Assembly: GCF_018437505.1 (NCBI RefSeq)
Contig: NZ_CP072467.1
Location: 2,232,001-2,296,000, forward strand
Source of the DNA: Spiractinospora alimapuensis
Lineage (GTDB): Bacteria > Actinomycetota > Actinomycetes > Streptosporangiales > Streptosporangiaceae
Length of the DNA stretch: 64,000 bases
Direction: 5' to 3'
Positions 61,318 to 64,000 of the stretch are shown in pieces. Both the position numbers and the translations under genes were made by a program. Numbering within the stretch: the stretch's first letter is position 1; every line of letters starts with the position of its first letter. The notes beneath the pieces were generated by a model. That model worked only from the letters and a program-made list of their open reading frames with translations. It ran no database searches and was not told where the DNA came from.

Positions 61318-64000
61318 ATGTCCTCCGACGCTGGGGACATCGCGGCCGGGCTGGCCGCGGCTCGGTGGGATCCCGGGTTCCGGGACTACCAGGAGCGGGT
61401 CCTCGACGAACTCGCGGCTCGGTGGGAGTCGGGGACGCGGCGTGCCTGGGTGGTCCTACCGCCCGGCGCGGGAAAGACCGTCGTCGGGTTGGAGGCCGCG
61501 CGCCGTCTCGGCCACGCCACGGTGGTCCTCACTCCGAACTCGGCGATCCAGAGCCAGTGGATTTCGCACTGGCGCTCCTTCAGCTCGACCGGCCCGGAGA
61601 TCCCGGCGGGCACGGATCGCGACCTTCATGCCCCGATCACGGTCCTCACCTACCAGTCCCTGGCCGTCTTCGACCCCGACTCCGAGGACGAGACCAACGG
61701 GGCGCGGCCCGACGGGGAGGACGAACCCGCGGGCTCCAGTCGGGCCCGCGCGCACCGGTCGCCCACGACGGAGCGACTCCTGCGCCGTCTCCACCCCAAC
61801 GGTGCCGCTCTCGTCGAACGGCTGCACGCGGCGGGGCCCGTCACTCTCGTGCTGGACGAGTGCCATCACCTCGCTCAGGTGTGGGGGCGGCTGCTCCGCG
61901 AGATCCTCCAGCGGATGCCGGAGGCGCGCGTCATCGGGCTGACGGGCACCCCCGCCGAGAACCTCAACGCGCAGGAATCGGAACTGGTCTCGGCACTGTT
62001 CGACCAGCCCATCGCCGGGCCCTCCGTCCCCGCCCTCGTCCGGGAGGGGTACCTCGCGCCGTTCGCCGAACTCACCTGGCTCACCCAACCGACCGCCGTG
62101 GAGCACGACTACCTCCGCTCGGAGGCCGAGCGATTCACCGAGCTCTGCACCGACCTGATGGACCCCGCGTTCGTCACCCCTGGCTTCCTGGAGTGGCTGG
62201 AGCGGCGTCTCACCACCCGCGCCCTCGACGGGGCCACGGCGGGACAGGAGCGGGTGAGCTGGTCCCGAATCTCGGCGGAGGAACCGGAACTCGCCGACGC
62301 GGCGTTGCGGCTGCACCATGTGGGCCGCCTCGCCCTCCCCGACGGAGCGCGGCCCAGCGAACGCCACCGCCGGGCCCCCGACGCCGACGACTGGGTGGCG
62401 CTGCTCAGCGACTACCTCAAGAACTGCCTGGCCGGGCGTGCGGACGAGGACCAGCGCACCACGGATGCGGTGGAACGCATCCGGTCCGCGCTGCCGGCGA
62501 CCGGCTACCGACTCACCCGGCAGGGTGTGCGCAAGGGACGAAGCGCCGTCGACCGCCTGTTGGCACGCAGCGAGGCCAAGGCGCGCGGCGTCGTCGAGAT
62601 CGCGGCGCTGGAACGGGCGTCGTTGGAGGACCGGCTCCGGCTTCTCGTTCTCTGCGACCACGAACGGGCCCCCGCCCGATCGAGCGCGCGTCTGGGCGAC
62701 GTACTGCGCCCCGAGGCCGGCTCCGCGATCCGGCTCCTGGACCTCCTGAGCGACGACGAACGCACACTCCCCCTCCACCCGCTGCTGGTCACCGGACGCA
62801 CGGTCGCCGGGACCCGCGGCACTCTCGACGCCTTCCGGTCCTGGATCGAGGAGCGGACGCCCTCGCTGGAACTGGAGGTCGAGGACGAAGAGGTGGAGGG
62901 ACTGGCGGCGCTGGTGGGCCGCTGGACTCCGCGCACGTGGGTGCGCCTGGCGACGGCCTACTTCGAAGCGGGGCACACCCGACTCCTGGTGGGCACCCGT
63001 GCACTGCTCGGGGAGGGGTGGGACGCCCGCCGGGTCACCACGGTCGTCGACCTGACCACCGCGACCACCTCCACGGCGGTGACCCAGAGCCGCGGCCGAG
63101 CGCTCCGGTTGGACCCGTCCTGGCCCGAGAAGGTGGCACACACCTGGACGGTGGCGTGCGTAGCTCCGGAGCACCCGAAGGGGGCCGCCGACTGGTCCCG
63201 GCTCGCCCGCAAGTACCAGGGTTTCCTTGGCGTGGATCGCTCCGGGGCCGTGACCGAGGGCGTCGCACAGGTCGACTCGGAGTTCTCGTCCTTCACCCCG
63301 CCCCCCGCCGAGGACTTCGACGGGATCAACGCCCGGATGATCGCCCGCGCCGAGGACCGACCCGCGACGCGCGCGTTGTGGCGGGTCGGCGACGGCTACG
63401 ACGACGTGACACGGGTGGGGCTCAGCGTTCGTCTCCCCCGTACCCACATCCCGACCACGACGGCGCTTGGGACCTCCCCTCGTCCCGCCGGGCTGTCCTC
63501 CCGAACTCCGACCCCGCCGCCGCTGGTCCCGGCGGAGCGCGGGTTCCACGTCGTCCGTCCACCCGCCCGGCCGGCGGCGTCCGGCCCGGCGGTGACAGGA
63601 GCGCTCCTCGGCGGCGTACTGGCGGCCGTGCTCGCCGCGTTCACGTCTCCCGCCGAGGCCGTGGTGTGGGGAGCCCTGCTCGCGGGCTGTGCGGCGCTGA
63701 TCCTGGGCGTCGGCGCGCCACGGGTCCTCCGCCGACGCCACCAGTCGCGCTACGCCCAGACCCACGCGTCGCTCGCCGCCGGCTCGGCCCGGGGCCCCGA
63801 CGTCATCGACATCGCCTGGGCCGTCGCCGACTCACTCCAACGCACGGGGCACTGCGCCCGAGGCCCGGACAGCGTCCGGTTGGAGGTCGATCCACAGGGC
63901 GTGTACCGCGTGGTGATGCACGGCGCCACTCCCGAGGAGTCGACACTGTTCAGCGAGGCCCTGGACGACGCCCTCGGCCCGATCACCGGCCGGGTTCGCT
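61318..64000 (+). CDS. SF2 DExH helicase with C-terminal membrane helices (runs off the window)
   Basis: At least 894 codons, open to the window end. Start ATG two bases after the methyltransferase stop, so probably cotranscribed. Motif I is PPGAGKT (about residue 50), motif II DECH in VLDECHHLAQVWG, motif III GLTGTPA, and a motif VI-like TQSRGRALRLD near residue 595. Thus it is a DExH superfamily 2 nucleic-acid helicase. Beyond the motors (about residues 750-805) lie two hydrophobic segments, AVTGALLGGVLAAVLAAF and VVWGALLAGCAALILGVG, which would be membrane helices, followed by a soluble tail. That layout is unusual for a helicase. Substrate unknown. Confidence 0.82.
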   Translation, partial: MSSDAGDIAAGLAAARWDPGFRDYQERVLDELAARWESGTRRAWVVLPPGAGKTVVGLEAARRLGHATVVLTPNSAIQSQWISHWRSFSSTGPEIPAGTDRDLHAPITVLTYQSLAVFDPDSEDETNGARPDGEDEPAGSSRARAHRSPTTERLLRRLHPNGAALVERLHAAGPVTLVLDECHHLAQVWGRLLREILQRMPEARVIGLTGTPAENLNAQESELVSALFDQPIAGPSVPALVREGYLAPFAELTWLTQPTAVEHDYLRSEAERFTELCTDLMDPAFVTPGFLEWLERRLTTRALDGATAGQERVSWSRISAEEPELADAALRLHHVGRLALPDGARPSERHRRAPDADDWVALLSDYLKNCLAGRADEDQRTTDAVERIRSALPATGYRLTRQGVRKGRSAVDRLLARSEAKARGVVEIAALERASLEDRLRLLVLCDHERAPARSSARLGDVLRPEAGSAIRLLDLLSDDERTLPLHPLLVTGRTVAGTRGTLDAFRSWIEERTPSLELEVEDEEVEGLAALVGRWTPRTWVRLATAYFEAGHTRLLVGTRALLGEGWDARRVTTVVDLTTATTSTAVTQSRGRALRLDPSWPEKVAHTWTVACVAPEHPKGAADWSRLARKYQGFLGVDRSGAVTEGVAQVDSEFSSFTPPPAEDFDGINARMIARAEDRPATRALWRVGDGYDDVTRVGLSVRLPRTHIPTTTALGTSPRPAGLSSRTPTPPPLVPAERGFHVVRPPARPAASGPAVTGALLGGVLAAVLAAFTSPAEAVVWGALLAGCAALILGVGAPRVLRRRHQSRYAQTHASLAAGSARGPDVIDIAWAVADSLQRTGHCARGPDSVRLEVDPQGVYRVVMHGATPEESTLFSEALDDALGPITGRVR

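Noticed and set aside
61456-63765. 769-codon minus-strand frame
   Set aside because: It is antisense to the DExH helicase, whose motifs are unambiguous.
1-64000. tRNA, rRNA and CRISPR arrays
   Set aside because: No T-loop-like GGTTCGAATCC with matching acceptor stems, no rRNA segments and no regularly spaced short direct repeats were seen. The only repeats are the adnA-adnB tandem units and the island palindromes.

Overview
This window is chromosome from a high-GC Gram-positive actinomycete. The evidence is heavy GTG start use, mycothiol biosynthesis (mshB) together with a mycoredoxin, AdnAB in place of RecBCD or AddAB, a SigE/anti-sigma/HtrA block, DUF3117, ANTAR and DUF397 proteins, and blocks of gene order that I remember from Mycobacterium tuberculosis (Rv3198-Rv3211, Rv1201-Rv1229 and Rv1170-Rv1178). 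Two tandem alpha-lytic-type secreted proteases suggest Nocardiopsaceae, but the genus is inference.

Layout. 1-20.8 kb is a conserved DNA-repair and redox block: an acyl-CoA thioesterase fragment, uvrD2, mycoredoxin, an ANTAR protein, nudC, a serine hydrolase divergent from a PadR regulator, an IS5-type transposase relic, adnB and adnA separated by an odd repeat-containing reading frame, an alkyltransferase-like protein, moeZ, a TetR regulator, a membrane channel-like protein and a ferritin-like protein. 20.8-29.2 kb is an accessory island with visibly lower GC in its middle. It holds dispersed palindromic repeats, a propeller-like protein, a Nudix protein, a four-gene lasso-peptide operon (precursor, cyclase, fused RRE/protease, acetyltransferase), a peptide deformylase relic, and an XRE/DUF397/ATPase regulatory module with one frameshifted DUF397 copy. 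29.2-46.9 kb returns to core genes: a DEAD-box helicase, a metallo-beta-lactamase-fold protein that has lost its metal ligands, DUF6758, Mrp, a VOC protein, htrA-rseA-sigE with a consensus SigE promoter, an O-methyltransferase, leucyl aminopeptidase, DUF3117, enoyl-CoA hydratase, tag, a DivIVA-like protein, a dihydropteroate-synthase-like relic, LOG, dapE and a frameshifted dapD. 46.9-64 kb carries a lysozyme-like membrane protein, dapC, fdxA, a site-2 protease, mshB, an S9 peptidase, the two secreted proteases, a small protein with an amyloid-signalling-like tail, a SpoU methyltransferase and the start of an unusual SF2 helicase.

The main discovery candidate is the lasso operon at 22838-26093. 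The predicted core GTTNKSGSEDKRYKYR, with a GNAT acetyltransferase directly behind the B gene, resembles the acetylated lasso peptide albusnodin. Second-tier candidates are the reading frame that overlaps both adnA and adnB and carries an in-frame tandem repeat, the paired palindromic repeats of the island, and the amyloid-motif protein.

How genes work together: dapD-dapE-dapC form the succinylase branch of lysine/diaminopimelate synthesis. adnA/adnB, uvrD2, tag and the alkyltransferase-like protein are DNA repair. mshB, mycoredoxin and nudC concern redox and NAD. sigE, its anti-sigma factor and htrA form an envelope-stress unit. Starts were chosen by ribosome-binding sites and homology recalled from memory, and no database search was possible.
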